Source of the DNA: Syntrophaceae bacterium UBA6252
GTDB lineage: Bacteria; Desulfobacterota; Syntrophia; Syntrophales; UBA6807
Assembly: GCA_002441265.1 (NCBI GenBank)
Contig: DJVQ01000029.1
Coordinates: 17,797 to 66,217 of the forward strand
Reading direction: 5' to 3'
Length of the DNA stretch: 48,421 nt
The stretch's first letter is position 1, and each line of letters begins with the position of its first letter. Of this stretch, positions 1 through 8,718 are shown one piece after another. Under the pieces are notes generated by a model. It saw only the letters and a list, made by a program, of their open reading frames with translations. It was not told where the DNA came from and searched no databases. The position numbers and the translations under genes were made by a program.

Positions 1-878
1 TCCTCGGCAAGATTGCCAAGGCAGTAGCGTTCGCCACGGCGCCCACCAATCTGGACCCAAAGGGTGGGCGAAAACCAGCGATGATCTATCGCCAAACCGT
101 CGCAAAAGAAGTCTCAACGCACCCATGGAGAGTACTGGGGGGATCATCCCGGGCTTCGATCTCCACCAAGACGTCAGAAAGCCTCGAAGGGATTCCGGAT
201 GGCAGTATCGACCTCATCCTCACTGATCCGCCGTATTTCGACAATCTGAGCTACTCAGAACTATCCGACTTCTATCTGGCGTGGCACCAGTCCCTCGGAA
301 TGGCCGAACCTCCTTACGACAATCCGGCCATTGCAGCGCCGATTAAGGAGAACCTCGCTCTGACTGATCGCGGCGACCAGTCTATCGAAGTCTACCGGAA
401 CAGCTTGCACCGCATTTTCTGTGAGTGCCGCCGCGTGCTCAAAAAGGACGGCATTATGGTCTTCACCTATCACCACAAGTCACCGGTGGCTTGGGATGCT
501 CTCGGGGACGCGCTTGTTCGTTCCGGGTTGAAGTGCGCGACCGTTTTGCCCCTGCGGGGTGAAGGCCAGGGTGGGCTTCATTCTTATGACGGCACAATCA
601 AATGGGATGCCGTGTTTGTCTGTCGTAAAGGCAGTCAGGTGCCGTCAGCGAGTTCAGATAATGCGGTGGTTCCGCGCACCGCAATCAAACAGGCCAAAGA
701 GCAGGCATCCGCATACGCCGAAGATCTGGCTAAGACCCGACAGATTGGTTTCCGCGACCCGGATCGCCTGAACCTTGAACGCGCCATGATCGTGGCATCG
801 GCTGTCATCGCTCCAACCCATCCCGATTTTATGCCACTCTCGGACGCCTTGAAAACGAGCTCTACTGGAGGACCCTGA
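1..878 (+). CDS. Adenine-specific DNA methylase, COG1743/DUF1156 type, C-terminal part (5' end outside window)
   Basis: The reading frame is open from base 3 with no stop, so the gene starts upstream of the window; the ATG at 81 is internal. The key motif is TDPPYFDNLSYSELSDFYL (about 222-278), the DPPY catalytic motif IV of amino-methyltransferases in the form typical of COG1743 methylases, which carry DUF1156 at the N-terminus (not visible here). Downstream segments FCECRRVLKKDGIMVFTYHH and KWDAVFVCRKG are the usual end of the Rossmann-like fold. These enzymes methylate DNA bases with S-adenosylmethionine and are commonly found in defence islands. The stop lies 3 bases before the next start, so the two are almost certainly co-transcribed. 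Family is clear; base specificity and whether this acts in restriction or in self-marking are not visible. Confidence 0.85.
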   Translation, partial: LGKIAKAVAFATAPTNLDPKGGRKPAMIYRQTVAKEVSTHPWRVLGGSSRASISTKTSESLEGIPDGSIDLILTDPPYFDNLSYSELSDFYLAWHQSLGMAEPPYDNPAIAAPIKENLALTDRGDQSIEVYRNSLHRIFCECRRVLKKDGIMVFTYHHKSPVAWDALGDALVRSGLKCATVLPLRGEGQGGLHSYDGTIKWDAVFVCRKGSQVPSASSDNAVVPRTAIKQAKEQASAYAEDLAKTRQIGFRDPDRLNLERAMIVASAVIAPTHPDFMPLSDALKTSSTGGP

Positions 879-881
879 CAC

Positions 882-3800
882 ATGCCACAGGTTGGAAAAG
901 AGGCCCTATCGCAATTCATTAGAACCGAATGTCTTCGTCTGCTCAGGCTGAACCTGAGTCCTGACACCCAGGCTTTCCAGCAGGAAAGAACGGCTGCTGG
1001 CATGCCACCCGTACAGCCTCCCCGTCCTGGCCTTGAATACCTGGCCCAAGCCGGTGAGGAATGGCAGGCGGAGAAAATCGCAGACCTCTCGGACACCTTC
1101 GGCACCGCCGTTGTCATCGGCGACCGCTACACGAATCAGGCGGGCCAGGAGCGATTTCGGGAGATCGAACTTGTCAACCACCTGACCACCGCTCCGCAGG
1201 GCTCCTTCCTTGTTGAATCCCAGTTTGACGTTGGACCTGCTTTCGAAAGCGCACTGGGGATTGCGGGTTATAGGCATGCCTATGGACTGAATTACTCCCG
1301 GTTGCGGCCCGATCTCATCGAAGTGCTACCACCCACTTCGAACATCGACCGGTACGTCACACCGGCCGGCGCGGTCCTGTGGCTGGCCGCTGACGACCAC
1401 CGGATCAAACTCCGGGTCATCGACATCAAGCTCACGGCTGAGCCATCTCCTTCATATTTCGCGGAAGTCACTTTTTACTCTATGGCCTTGGCCGGATGGC
1501 TCGTTGATCATGGCTTGGACAACCGTTACGTGGTCGTTCCGGATGCCGCGATCTGGCCTGGTTCGCACGATGCCTCATGCTTGGTGCGGACTTGCCGGGA
1601 GATCGAAGATCAAGGAGGCACTCCCACATATGTCCAGATGTGGGATGCGATGCAGGAAGACCTCGAGGCAGTTCCTTTCGAGGTGTTCGTCGGCAGGGTC
1701 AAGCACTTCTTCATAGCTGATCTTCCCCGGGCTTTCGCATGTCCCTGGCAGCAACACCCCTGGCACGTGGACAACAGGTGCAAGGGGTGTGACTACCTTG
1801 GATACCCGTGGATTGATCGAAACGGCCAGCCGACTGCTCACGCCCTCCATTGTATGCCGACCGCTCAGCAGACGGATCATCTCAGCAGAGTCGCTTTTAT
1901 TTCCCGAGGGGCATCTGCCGCCTTAACCGACCAAGGAGTGTCGGACGTTTCTGCATTAGCGCAACTGCCGCCAACCTCAGCAGCCTTTAACGCCCACTAC
2001 TCGCTCAGGGCGACACGTCACGTCGTTGCCGGTAGAGCAGCATCCCTCCACGCCCAGCAATCTGCGATATCGCCACAGAGCGGCACCTCCGGGGTCATGC
2101 CCAAGTATGCCGACCTGCACATTTACCTCTCGGTCGATTTCGACTTGGGAAGTGCGATTACCTTCTCGTTGGGTGTGAAGGCCTTTTGGGTAGAACCGCA
2201 GCCGTTCGGATATGTTGGCCAGAGAGCCACCCATGGTTATGGACCGCACACGCACGTGATCGACCAGAAGGACCTGCCCGTTGAACGCCGTGAGCTTTTG
2301 GCCTTCCTGAACAACATCAACGCGATTTTAACGGATGCCAGAAACCGCAACGCTGGTACGACGGTCCAGTTCTACATCTGGGATTCAGTCCAGTACAAGC
2401 ATCTCACGCGAATTATCGGCCGCCATTTGCAGGCCATCCTCGCCGACCAAACTATCCAACACCTCGCTTGGCTGTTTCCGCCAGAAGAGCTGCTGCCCAA
2501 CGCTGCCATGGAAACACGGCGATCACCGATCACCATTGTCCGAGAGGTAGTGCGGACTTTGCTCGCCGCCCCGATTCCGCATTATTACACGCTCTTCCAT
2601 ACGGCCCGTGTTTACCACCAGGCTTCTCTGCCCCAGCAGGTGGCGGCGTTCTCGGTACACCCGCTGTTTGAAGACACGCTGAGCGACCAGATTCCGAGTG
2701 AGCGGGCCCATGAAATCTGGGCGCGGGTAACCAGGCCCAGACTATGGTCCGATCAGCTTGTGACCCTGCGAGAAACGGTGACCAAGCAACTCGGCGCTCT
2801 CGAGGCTATTACCAGGCGGCTCGAAGAGGACCTCCGGCCTACGCTTCAGCAGATCGCACCAGAAATCCGTATAGAGCCGCCACAACGACAATCAGGAATC
2901 AGCTTTGACGGGCAGTTGTGGTATGGATTCGCGCGGCTCAACGCCGCCCTTGGCGAACTGGAGGTGCACCAGATCAGGGCCATGCCGCCAGAGGAGCGTG
3001 AGGCCAGGTATCGCAGTGCAAGGTTGACCCGTCGGCTTACCGGGGCTGCAGAGGCGGCAGCGCTGGCCCAGTTGGGGATTGCCGCGCTTCCAAGGATGCG
3101 CGTTTACGAGATGAGCCCGGAATCGAGGGAAGTGAAGGCGCGCGAGGGAGATTTCAGCTTTGCGCTGGCTCCCGAGAACATGCCCGGCTTTCTCGACAGG
3201 TCGCTTCAGGTGGTGACGCAAGGAACTCCATTGGAACCGCCCAACGGCTCCGGATGGCGAACATACATGGAAACGGCAACAGGAGTCAGGATCGTTGGTA
3301 TCGACCGCGACGCTGGCCTGATCGCTGTCCTCCCCAACAACCGCTATCCAACGATGCTTGACGATCTGGAGAGACAAGGACTGGCGGATTTCAATCAAGA
3401 CGTTGTTCTCGATCCTGTGTGGATTGACACCTTCACAAAGAAGTTGCGAGAGACGTTGCATGCCATCGGCAATCCTCCCAACGCGCGGAGCAATGCGCTT
3501 GTGCGTAGGGCGGTGGGACTTAGCACAAGGCGGAGTGGTCGGCAAACAGCAGGGAGTCCGGTAGCGGACCTGCTGTGGTCTGGCAATGCGATGGCGAATG
3601 CGGCGGTGATCAGAAATGTGCCTGCGATCAGGCAATACCTTGAGCAGAATGGAATAACCCTGAATCCGTCACAGTGGACCGCTTGGGAGGCCTCGCTAAG
3701 CCACCGGCTTCAGACCGTTTGGGGCCCTCCTGGAACCGGGAAGAGCCGGACACTCCGTGCGGTAGTGGTCGGCGCGGTTGTTGACGCGGTGCAACGCAAT

Positions 3801-5171
3801 ATCCCTTTGCGCCTTCTGGTCTGCGCTCCCACTTACAACGCCCTTGATAACGTATTGTTGGAATCTGTCGCGGCCATCGGTCAGATGGTTCAGCATCCCG
3901 ATCTGCGGTGCGTGCGCATCCGCTCCAGTTACCGGCCAATAGACCAGAATATTCCTGCCGGCCTCGATCTGGAATTGAACAAATGGAATCCATCTGTCGC
4001 GGTACAGCAGCTACGGCAGCGCTTGCAGAACAGCACGGGCATCACGGTGGTGGGTGCTACCCCTGAGCAGACGCACAACCTTCTGGTGACTGGAAACGCC
4101 GCCGCACGTCAGGAATTCTTCGACTGCATCATTCTCGATGAAGCGTCGCAGGTGGATGTTGCCCATTCGATCCTTCCGTTTGCGTCTCTGGCAGCGGACG
4201 GAGTCGTTGTGGTCGCGGGCGATCCAAAACAATTGCCACCGATCCACCAAGCGAAAGCGCCAGTCGGTCTTGAAGCGATGGTCGGCTCGGTCTACAGCTT
4301 TTTTGAACAGCTCCACCAAGTTCAGCCCGCCATCCTGGAAGAGAATTATCGCTCAAGTCGCGTGATCGTCGAGCTTGCCCACGAAGCAGGCTACGACAGA
4401 TCACTCACGAGTTATTCTCCGGATATGCGGACTGATATCATCACACCTTTCTCGACGGTTCAACCTCCCGCTGGATGGCCACAGACGCTTTTCTGGACGC
4501 CCGAATGGGCATCGCTGCTTGATCCGGATGCCCCGGTCAGTTGTTTTGTCTATCCCGAGGGTCGCAGCAGTCAATGGAATCCTTTTGAGGCTGATTCGGT
4601 GGCAGCCCTGGCCTTGCTGCTGTATGGCCGCCTCGGCAACCAGCTCCTAAATGAAAGAGACCCAGCGTCCGGTGCCGCGATAGCCTCATCGCACAGCCCA
4701 TACGCGATGGATGAATTCTGGCGCAGTGGGATTGGCATCGTCACCCCACATCGGGCGCAACAGGCATTGATAGTCGCGAGGCTCCAGCAGGTGTTCGGGC
4801 CATTAGGCGCTGCAAATCAACTTATCCGGGACGCTGTAGATACAGTAGAGCGATTTCAAGGGCAGCAGCGTGATGTGATCCTCGCCTCTTTTGCCCTGGG
4901 TGACCAGGATGCGATTCAGGATGAGGACGAATTCCTGATGAGCCTCAATCGGTTCAATGTGATGACTTCCCGCGCCAGAGCAAAGCTGATCACCCTGGTG
5001 ACGCAAGAGGTAGTGAACCATCTCTCTGGCGAACTGGACATCCTCCGTCAGAGCCGGTTGCTGAAGGTGTATGTCGAATCCTTCTGCAACAATTTCCGGC
5101 CCATGACTCTGGGCTATGTTACGGCGAACGGCGTCCTCCAGGTCGATGGGATGTTCAAGTGGAGACAATGA
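882..5171 (+). CDS. PD-(D/E)XK nuclease fused to superfamily 1 (Upf1/Dna2-like) helicase
   Basis: A 1429-residue fusion. The N-terminal third has a RecB/Dna2-type nuclease signature: RPD with Asp144, then DIK with Asp181 and Lys183, followed by four cysteines (287, 300, 303, 324) in the pattern C-x12-C-x2-C-x20-C that could hold an Fe-S cluster or zinc. The C-terminal third is an AAA_11/AAA_12 helicase: Walker A GPPGTGKS near residue 948, Walker B ILDEASQ near 1085, AGDPKQLPP near 1112, EENYRSS, VERFQGQQRD near 1322 and NVMTSRARAKL near 1359. The middle (about 400-900) has no motif I recognise. It should process DNA ends or unwind and cut invading DNA. An SD-like GGAG precedes the ATG. It sits between the methylase and an ADP-ribosylglycohydrolase in one operon. 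Confidence 0.85.
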   Translation: MPQVGKEALSQFIRTECLRLLRLNLSPDTQAFQQERTAAGMPPVQPPRPGLEYLAQAGEEWQAEKIADLSDTFGTAVVIGDRYTNQAGQERFREIELVNHLTTAPQGSFLVESQFDVGPAFESALGIAGYRHAYGLNYSRLRPDLIEVLPPTSNIDRYVTPAGAVLWLAADDHRIKLRVIDIKLTAEPSPSYFAEVTFYSMALAGWLVDHGLDNRYVVVPDAAIWPGSHDASCLVRTCREIEDQGGTPTYVQMWDAMQEDLEAVPFEVFVGRVKHFFIADLPRAFACPWQQHPWHVDNRCKGCDYLGYPWIDRNGQPTAHALHCMPTAQQTDHLSRVAFISRGASAALTDQGVSDVSALAQLPPTSAAFNAHYSLRATRHVVAGRAASLHAQQSAISPQSGTSGVMPKYADLHIYLSVDFDLGSAITFSLGVKAFWVEPQPFGYVGQRATHGYGPHTHVIDQKDLPVERRELLAFLNNINAILTDARNRNAGTTVQFYIWDSVQYKHLTRIIGRHLQAILADQTIQHLAWLFPPEELLPNAAMETRRSPITIVREVVRTLLAAPIPHYYTLFHTARVYHQASLPQQVAAFSVHPLFEDTLSDQIPSERAHEIWARVTRPRLWSDQLVTLRETVTKQLGALEAITRRLEEDLRPTLQQIAPEIRIEPPQRQSGISFDGQLWYGFARLNAALGELEVHQIRAMPPEEREARYRSARLTRRLTGAAEAAALAQLGIAALPRMRVYEMSPESREVKAREGDFSFALAPENMPGFLDRSLQVVTQGTPLEPPNGSGWRTYMETATGVRIVGIDRDAGLIAVLPNNRYPTMLDDLERQGLADFNQDVVLDPVWIDTFTKKLRETLHAIGNPPNARSNALVRRAVGLSTRRSGRQTAGSPVADLLWSGNAMANAAVIRNVPAIRQYLEQNGITLNPSQWTAWEASLSHRLQTVWGPPGTGKSRTLRAVVVGAVVDAVQRNIPLRLLVCAPTYNALDNVLLESVAAIGQMVQHPDLRCVRIRSSYRPIDQNIPAGLDLELNKWNPSVAVQQLRQRLQNSTGITVVGATPEQTHNLLVTGNAAARQEFFDCIILDEASQVDVAHSILPFASLAADGVVVVAGDPKQLPPIHQAKAPVGLEAMVGSVYSFFEQLHQVQPAILEENYRSSRVIVELAHEAGYDRSLTSYSPDMRTDIITPFSTVQPPAGWPQTLFWTPEWASLLDPDAPVSCFVYPEGRSSQWNPFEADSVAALALLLYGRLGNQLLNERDPASGAAIASSHSPYAMDEFWRSGIGIVTPHRAQQALIVARLQQVFGPLGAANQLIRDAVDTVERFQGQQRDVILASFALGDQDAIQDEDEFLMSLNRFNVMTSRARAKLITLVTQEVVNHLSGELDILRQSRLLKVYVESFCNNFRPMTLGYVTANGVLQVDGMFKWRQ

Positions 5172-5175
5172 CCGG

Positions 5176-6141
5176 ATGAGCCGGGACTTCCGCGACATCG
5201 ATATACTCTCCCACGCCCAAGGGTGTCTTCTTGGCCAGCTTGCCGGAGACTCTCTTGGTAGTCTGGTCGAGTTTCGTTCTCAGGAGGAAATCCTGCGGGA
5301 ATACCCGAATGGCGTTCGTGAGCTTGCCGACGGGGGCACCTGGAACACGATTGCCGGGCAACCGACCGACGATTCCGAGATGGCGCTGTTGCTGGCCCGC
5401 ATGCTGGCGGATCAGGGACGTTATGATCCCGAGGGAGCCAGGAAAGCGTACATTTTCTGGCTGGACTCCGGGCCCTTCGATTGCGGCATGACCGTCGCCG
5501 GTGGTCTGCGGGGCCGTCCCAATCCGGACAGCCAGGCCAACGGCGCGATGATGAGGATCAGCCCGCTGGGCATCTTCGGAGCCAACCATGACGCTGGGTT
5601 GGTTGCCGAGTGGGCACGGCAGGACGCGGCGATCACCCATCCCCATCCGGTCTGTCAGCAAGCCAACGCATTGTTCACGATGGCGATTGCCTATGCCATC
5701 CGCCAGGGGTGCGATAGCCGAGGTCTGTACGAGCAGATCGTGACCTGGGCGGAAGACATGAAGGTGGATGGGAGCCTCCTGGAAGCGGTCCGAGGTGCCG
5801 CCGAATCACCGCCAGCGGATTATGTCCACCAGCAGGGGTGGGTGCTGACGGCATTCCGCAACTCCCTGTGGCAGCTTCTGCATGCCACGAATCTGGAGGA
5901 AGCAGTTGTGGACACCGTCATGCGCGGGGGAGACACCGACACCAACGCCGCCATCTGTGGCGCGCTTCTGGGCGCTGTGCATGGCAGGGACGCCGTCCCC
6001 GGCCAATGGGTCGAATCCCTGCTCAATTGCCGCCCCGCAGCGGGACAACCGAATGTGCGCCGTCCTCGTCCGGAGTGCTTCTGGCCGGTGGATGCTTTGG
6101 AACTGGCGGAGCGACTTCTCAAATCAGGAGAGGCGCGATGA
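5176..6141 (+). CDS. ADP-ribosylglycohydrolase (DraG/ARH family)
   Basis: A 321-residue protein of the ADP_ribosyl_GH fold, which removes ADP-ribose from proteins or nucleic acids using a binuclear Mg/Mn centre. Visible family motifs are GCLLGQLAGDSLGSLVE near the N-terminus, the metal-binding PTDDSEMALLLA, the NGAMMRISPLG segment, and the C-terminal second metal motif RGGDTDTNAAICGALLGA. All metal Asp residues are present, so it looks active. The start at 5176 is chosen because it gives the conserved GCLLGQ segment a normal 20-residue lead and follows GGAGA at 5161; an upstream ATG at 5116 lies inside the helicase gene. It starts 5 bases after the helicase stop and overlaps the HNH gene by ATGA. 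Its substrate is unknown; in this operon it may reverse an ADP-ribose mark. Confidence 0.88.
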   Translation: MSRDFRDIDILSHAQGCLLGQLAGDSLGSLVEFRSQEEILREYPNGVRELADGGTWNTIAGQPTDDSEMALLLARMLADQGRYDPEGARKAYIFWLDSGPFDCGMTVAGGLRGRPNPDSQANGAMMRISPLGIFGANHDAGLVAEWARQDAAITHPHPVCQQANALFTMAIAYAIRQGCDSRGLYEQIVTWAEDMKVDGSLLEAVRGAAESPPADYVHQQGWVLTAFRNSLWQLLHATNLEEAVVDTVMRGGDTDTNAAICGALLGAVHGRDAVPGQWVESLLNCRPAAGQPNVRRPRPECFWPVDALELAERLLKSGEAR

Positions 6142-7004
6142 GCTTCTCAAAAGATGTCGTCGAGTTGGCCCTTGTCGCTGCAGGACGCTGCTGTTGCATC
6201 TGCCACAAGTTCTGTGGCGTCAGGATCGAGACGCACCACATTCGGCCTGTTTCAAAAGGGGGAGACAACAGCTTCGAGAACTGCATTCCCCTCTGTTTTG
6301 ATTGCCACGCGGAGGTTGAACACTACAACGATCAGCATCCAAGAGGACGTAAATTTTCCGAGAGCGAGCTCCGGAAGCATCGTGACACATGGTTCTCGAA
6401 AGTCGAAGAGATGAATACGCTCACGCCGTCTCCCAGCGATTCACCCCAGGTCATTCAGGCAGTTTCAGGAAATGGCAACATGGTTGCCGGGCGTGATTTG
6501 AACATTCGCACCGAACGGGTGGTCCGCAAAACGGTTGTCCAGACCGATCCGGGAGGCAGGCACATTTCAAACACGACAGCCCGCAAAATCCAGGACCTGG
6601 TGAAGGATTATATCGATATCCACACGACGGCGGGCAAAGACACACAGCGAGCAGCGCAACGGATTTGGAGCAGCCTGAAGAACGAATTCAACGTGACCAG
6701 CTACAAGGAGATTCCCGCCCAGGATTCCGACCGCGCGATTCAATGGCTTCAGGCCCAGGTCGCCATGGCAAGGCCCAAAATCCGAAGGAGGGCCCCTGAT
6801 AAGTGGAAGGAGAGTCTATACAAGCCGATCTACGCACGCGCGGGCGATCTTGGGATTTCCAAAGAAGATCTCTATCTGCTGGCGCAAGAGCGATTGGCCC
6901 TCAAAAAGCCGATTCGATCCCTGAAGGAACTGACACAGCGCGATCTTCAGCGGCTTCACCATGTTATGATCTATGAAGTCAAAAAATCCGGGAACAAGCC
7001 ATGA
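6138..7004 (+). CDS. HNH endonuclease with C-terminal ORF6C-like domain
   Basis: A 288-residue protein. Residues 18-60 are an HNH/McrA nuclease: paired cysteines C19/C22, the ETHHIRP core with His33-His34, GGDNSFENCIPLC, and C53-x2-C56-His57 completing a zinc site. Residues 105-140 hold a GNGNMVAGRDLNI segment of the kind seen as a linker in various phage and defence proteins. Residues 145-215 (ARKIQDLVKDYI, IWSSLKNEFNVTSYKEIP, AIQWLQ) resemble the ORF6C domain at the C-terminus of phage antirepressors. The ATG at 6138 overlaps the stop of the preceding gene (ATGA), so the four genes form one translationally coupled run. It probably cuts DNA; the role of the ORF6C-like part (dimerisation or sensing) is inference. 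The longer frame from 5838 is only overlap with the gene before. Confidence 0.82.
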   Translation: MSFSKDVVELALVAAGRCCCICHKFCGVRIETHHIRPVSKGGDNSFENCIPLCFDCHAEVEHYNDQHPRGRKFSESELRKHRDTWFSKVEEMNTLTPSPSDSPQVIQAVSGNGNMVAGRDLNIRTERVVRKTVVQTDPGGRHISNTTARKIQDLVKDYIDIHTTAGKDTQRAAQRIWSSLKNEFNVTSYKEIPAQDSDRAIQWLQAQVAMARPKIRRRAPDKWKESLYKPIYARAGDLGISKEDLYLLAQERLALKKPIRSLKELTQRDLQRLHHVMIYEVKKSGNKP

Positions 7005-7404
7005 AATCTGGTGATTGTCAGGCAGAGGGATGAAATCCGGGTCAACGCCGCTTCTGCCTCGCCGGGAACGGCCTGATCTTTGATAACCCGTTGATATTGA
7101 AGGTTTTCGGTTAACTGCGAGAGAAAGAGAACGGTTATGAAGAGGGTTGCACACGGGGAGCCAGAAATAAAACCGCCGATTCCGGCGGTTCCCGTTTCAC
7201 GCAAGACCCCGTGGGGCGATCCCCCCGGGGTCTTGTCATATCCGACGTACTTACGACCGGTTACGCCACCTTTCGCATCCTTCCCGATTCGACGTTTCGA
7301 ACTCCCCTCCGGCAGGTATCTGCCGAAAGACGGACCGGTGGGTCCGGTGCAAGCGGATTACCGGACAGGCGGTGCAAACGGCCATGAAAAATCCTGCGGA
7401 AATG
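7005..7404. other. 400-base intergenic spacer with several hairpins, no gene seen
   Basis: No convincing coding frame. It holds inverted repeats at 7171-7190, 7202-7235, 7310-7325 (CGGCAG/CTGCCG) and 7332-7345 (GGACC/GGTCC). It lies at the change from the defence-like operon to ordinary chromosome, between convergent genes. A tRNA was looked for because of a TTCGAA motif near 7297, but no T-stem forms. Confidence 0.6.
7171..7235 (+). terminator. Two adjacent strong hairpins, possible terminator of the defence-like operon
   Basis: The first stem pairs AACCGCC (7171-7177) with GGCGGTT (7184-7190). The second pairs CAAGACCCC (7202-7210) with GGGGTCTTG (7227-7235) and continues inward through GGGG/CCCC. 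They lie about 165 bases after the HNH stop and between convergent genes. There is no long T-run, so the terminator role is an inference from position. Confidence 0.45.
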
Positions 7405-8718
7405 CTATTCCACCGATTCCGGCAGTTCGAGGAGAAAACGCCACGCCGGGACCACTTCGATGTTCCCCCCTCCGGCCTCGATCCGATCGTCCTCGTTCCG
7501 GGTCACGATGGTTGCGGTTTTCAGCCTCAGTTCGGCCATCGCCTCACTCAAGGCCGCAGCCTCCCGTTTCCTTGTTTGCGGTTCCGCCAGGGAATCGCAT
7601 ACCTGGACAAGTGTTCTCGACCGGCCGCGAACCGGGACGATGAAATCGACCTCCCGGCCGGTCTTGGTCTTGTAATAATAGATTTCCGGGTGAAGACGCC
7701 GGAGGGCCGTGAACACGAGGTTCTCAAGGAGATGGCCGGAGTTGACCAGAATTCCGGACGACACTGAAGTGACCATGGCATGGTCGATGCAATAGACCTT
7801 TTTCGGATTGGTGTTGCTGCGCGAGAGTGACGGGTCGAATATGCGCACGGTAAACAGGAAATAGGCGTCCTCGAACCATTCCATGTAATCCGACACCGCG
7901 GACTTCGGGGCCTTGTGGCCCAGGGACTTGAGATAGCCCGTGAGACTGTTGACCGAGTATAGCGAGGCCGTGTTGTCCGCCAGCCAGTGCGCCAGATCGG
8001 TCACCGCCTTCGGGTGTGAAACGTTGTGGCGTTCGACCAGATCACGGAACAGGATGGTGTGAAAGTATTCCTGGTGGGTCTTGATCCGCAGGCTCCGGCT
8101 GAGACCGGCGACCTCGGGGAAACCTCCGGTCGCCCAGTATTCCTCGAAGGCCTTCTGGACGAAGAGCCGCTTTTTCGTCGACAGTGCGCCCTCGCTCTTG
8201 ATTCCCTTGTAGTCCAGGAATTCCCTGAACGAAAACGGAAACATCTCCCACGAGAGAGCCCGACCGCGCATCTGCGTGGCGACCTCCTTCGACAGCATCC
8301 TGGCCGACGAGCCGGTCAGGTACACCTCGCATTTCTCCGTGCGCATCAAACGATCGACGAAGGGCTCCCAACCGGTGGCGGCCTGGATCTCGTCGAAAAA
8401 GCAGTAGACCGTCTCGGTGTTTTTCTTCTCCGGGTAGAGGGAGTAATAGGCCTCGGCGATCAGGCCGAGATTGTCCTGCCGCAGGTTGTGAAGGCGGTCG
8501 TCGAAAAAGTTCAGGTACAGAATGTTCTGCCGGGGGACCCCGCCGTCCAACAGCCTCTGGACAACCTGGAACATGTATGTCGACTTGCCGCCCCGGCGCA
8601 CCCCGATGCAGACGGCGGCCTTGCCGTGAACCGTCTCGATACGCAAACGCCGGGGCACTCCGGTCTCCAGCCGGTTTTCCTGGAAATCCAGGATGATGGA
8701 TTTGATCGTCTCGATCAT
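7405..8718 (-). CDS. AAA_14 ATPase with DUF4143 domain
   Basis: A 437-residue P-loop ATPase of the common AAA_14 plus DUF4143 architecture. Visible are Walker A GVRRGGKST near residue 45, Walker B YCFFDEIQ followed by the sensor segment VYLTGSSARMLS, the FSFREFLDYKG segment, and a C-terminal part YYYKTKTGREVDFIVPVRG, which is the PD-(D/E)XK-like DUF4143 core. The physiological role of this family is poorly known. The start at 8718 is chosen because AGGGG precedes it by 7 bases and it gives the usual N-terminus; an ATG at 8799 would add 27 residues unlike the family. It stands alone, convergent with the defence-like operon. Confidence 0.82.
   Translation of the reverse strand: MIETIKSIILDFQENRLETGVPRRLRIETVHGKAAVCIGVRRGGKSTYMFQVVQRLLDGGVPRQNILYLNFFDDRLHNLRQDNLGLIAEAYYSLYPEKKNTETVYCFFDEIQAATGWEPFVDRLMRTEKCEVYLTGSSARMLSKEVATQMRGRALSWEMFPFSFREFLDYKGIKSEGALSTKKRLFVQKAFEEYWATGGFPEVAGLSRSLRIKTHQEYFHTILFRDLVERHNVSHPKAVTDLAHWLADNTASLYSVNSLTGYLKSLGHKAPKSAVSDYMEWFEDAYFLFTVRIFDPSLSRSNTNPKKVYCIDHAMVTSVSSGILVNSGHLLENLVFTALRRLHPEIYYYKTKTGREVDFIVPVRGRSRTLVQVCDSLAEPQTRKREAAALSEAMAELRLKTATIVTRNEDDRIEAGGGNIEVVPAWRFLLELPESVE

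Noticed and set aside
1..7004. Assignment of the left operon to DISARM, BREX or a named restriction system
   Set aside because: The marker genes (drmA/drmB, pglZ, brxC or similar) are not present in the window; only the methylase type and a helicase are shared.
7280..7345. Possible tRNA because of a TTCGAA motif
   Set aside because: Neither orientation gives a 5-base T-stem or an acceptor stem.
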